From Brachionus rotundiformis (lineage: Eukaryota > Rotifera > Eurotatoria > Ploima > Brachionidae), in NCBI GenBank assembly GCA_016802295.1, contig JAESIW010000137.1:7006257-7023321 (forward strand): a DNA stretch of 17,065 nt. The letters run 5' to 3'. Below the pieces are notes generated by a model that searched no databases, had not been told where the DNA came from, and saw nothing but the letters and a program-made list of their open reading frames with translations. Both the position numbers and the translations under genes were made by a program. Within the stretch, counting starts at the first letter, position 1. Every line of letters begins with the position of its first letter. Of the stretch, positions 16,351 through 17,065 are shown piece by piece.

Positions 16351-16873
16351 TTATACAAAAAATTTAATTACAAAAAAAACAATATCTATCAACAATTTAG
16401 AAAATTCTAATACAACAATAACATTTGTAAATTTTTTTTTAAAATTTTTCTTTTGATTCTTATTTGTTGGATTGGCATAATATTGACGATACGTGATGTA
16501 CTGCCAGTAATAGTGGATGTAATAGTCGCAGTTGAAGCACATTATTTGTTCAATTGATTGTTCAATTATCTAAAAATCAAAAAGTTAATTTTTAAATAAA
16601 AATTTACAATTAAAAAATTTTGTTTGGTGTTTGGAATTATTTTTATAGTCATATTTAAAATAATTTAATTTAATTTAGAGTAAAGCAATAATAGACTTGA
16701 ATTTTGATTTCAGTATAAAGCACTTTATTTTTCAAAGTGTTCAACAGATCAAACTGTAACCAATTTAGCTCATTTAATCTCTTTTTTAAAGCTTAGTCAT
16801 TCTGAAATTTTTCTTAATTCGACTTTTAATTTAAAATTTTTTTCATACTTACTTGATCATAAAAATCATTCAT
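16351..16873 (-). CDS. small Tyr-rich unknown protein, two inferred exons
   Basis: Exon 1 16873-16853 (MNDFYDQ) ends at GTAAGT. Exon 2 16569-16351 starts after TTTTTAG in the same frame (IIEQSIEQIMCFNCDYYIHY...). The intron is 283 nt, much longer than the others here, so further small exons may hide in it. The product is about 79 aa. The first 45 residues look coding (YYIHYYWQYITYRQYYANP, with C/G-containing codons). The remainder is A/T-driven Lys/Phe/Val sequence, so the true end may be earlier or another splice may follow. No family recognised. The Tyr/Gln-rich run resembles low-complexity tails of RNA-binding proteins, but that is only an impression. Confidence 0.45.
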
Positions 16874-17065
16874 TCGGATTTTGGTCCATTAGATTTAGAT
16901 TGACATTGATAAAATGGTTATTTTATGGCTGATGATTTGTCCCTTATTTAAGTGGGGTCATTTTTGGACCCAGAAAATTCCAATGTATCTTTAGTTGGTC
17001 ATGATAACGCTCCTTTGTCTTACAAAATAAAAAATGTTTTAGGTAGCCAAACAGCAATGCATAAA
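16874..17065. other. window edge, upstream of the Tyr-rich gene
   Basis: 5' UTR/promoter side of the minus-strand gene. A plus-strand frame from 16915 (MVILWLMICPLFKWGHFWTQ) is open for about 24 codons and could be chance or an exon of a gene continuing beyond the window. Confidence 0.25.

Noticed and set aside
1..17065. Bacterial origin, operons, ribosome binding sites or CRISPR array
   Set aside because: Several genes need spliceosomal introns, there are no regular short repeat-spacer arrays, and the gene layout and AATAAA signals are eukaryotic. Only the epimerase domain looks bacterial.

Overview
This window looks like nuclear DNA from an invertebrate animal. It is very AT-rich, its genes are cut by tiny spliceosomal introns (47-54 nt with GTAAG-type donors and TTTTAG-type acceptors), AATAAA signals follow stop codons, and decayed animal-type transposons (Tc1/mariner, CENP-B-HTH/pogo-like, non-LTR retrotransposon tails) fill the gaps. 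A bacterial-type sugar-enzyme gene sits beside ordinary animal genes. Together this would suit a rotifer such as Brachionus, but the species is inference; nothing in the sequence proves it.

Layout. 157-681 (+): a LITAF-domain endosomal membrane protein in three exons. 1007-2011 (+) and 2468-5260 (-): a convergent pair of intronless sugar-enzyme genes, first a DXD-type Golgi glycosyltransferase, then a 930-aa membrane-anchored fusion of a bacterial-type UDP-GlcNAc 2-epimerase (WecB-like) with a family-2 glycosyltransferase. The gap between them holds short scrambled pieces of the fusion gene. 5261-6180: AT-rich, nothing recognised. 6190-8438: a graveyard of mobile elements, with a LINE tail, a 1.48-kb long-TIR element flanked by TA, and a Tc1 transposase 3' end. 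8522-9592 (-): a secreted lectin-like protein joining a VMO-I (vitelline membrane outer layer) domain to a ricin-type beta-trefoil. 10056-10150: possible orphan last exon. 10432-10914: a GC-rich island bounded by direct repeats.

11334-15593: decayed CENP-B-type HTH fragment; then a four-exon CTR copper transporter gene (12788-13563, -) lying between two long inverted repeat arms (about 11611-12630 and 13893-15240); then a truncated tRNA-Gly(GCC) fused to an orphan 3' exon. 16351-16873 (-): a small Tyr-rich unknown gene with two inferred exons.

The genes do not form an operon. The only likely functional link is the convergent sugar-enzyme pair, both predicted type II membrane proteins of the secretory pathway. 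The most interesting objects are the epimerase-GT2 fusion with its nearby shattered copy, the VMO-I/beta-trefoil fusion, the GC-rich repeat island, and the copper transporter enclosed in an inverted repeat next to a tRNA/exon chimera.
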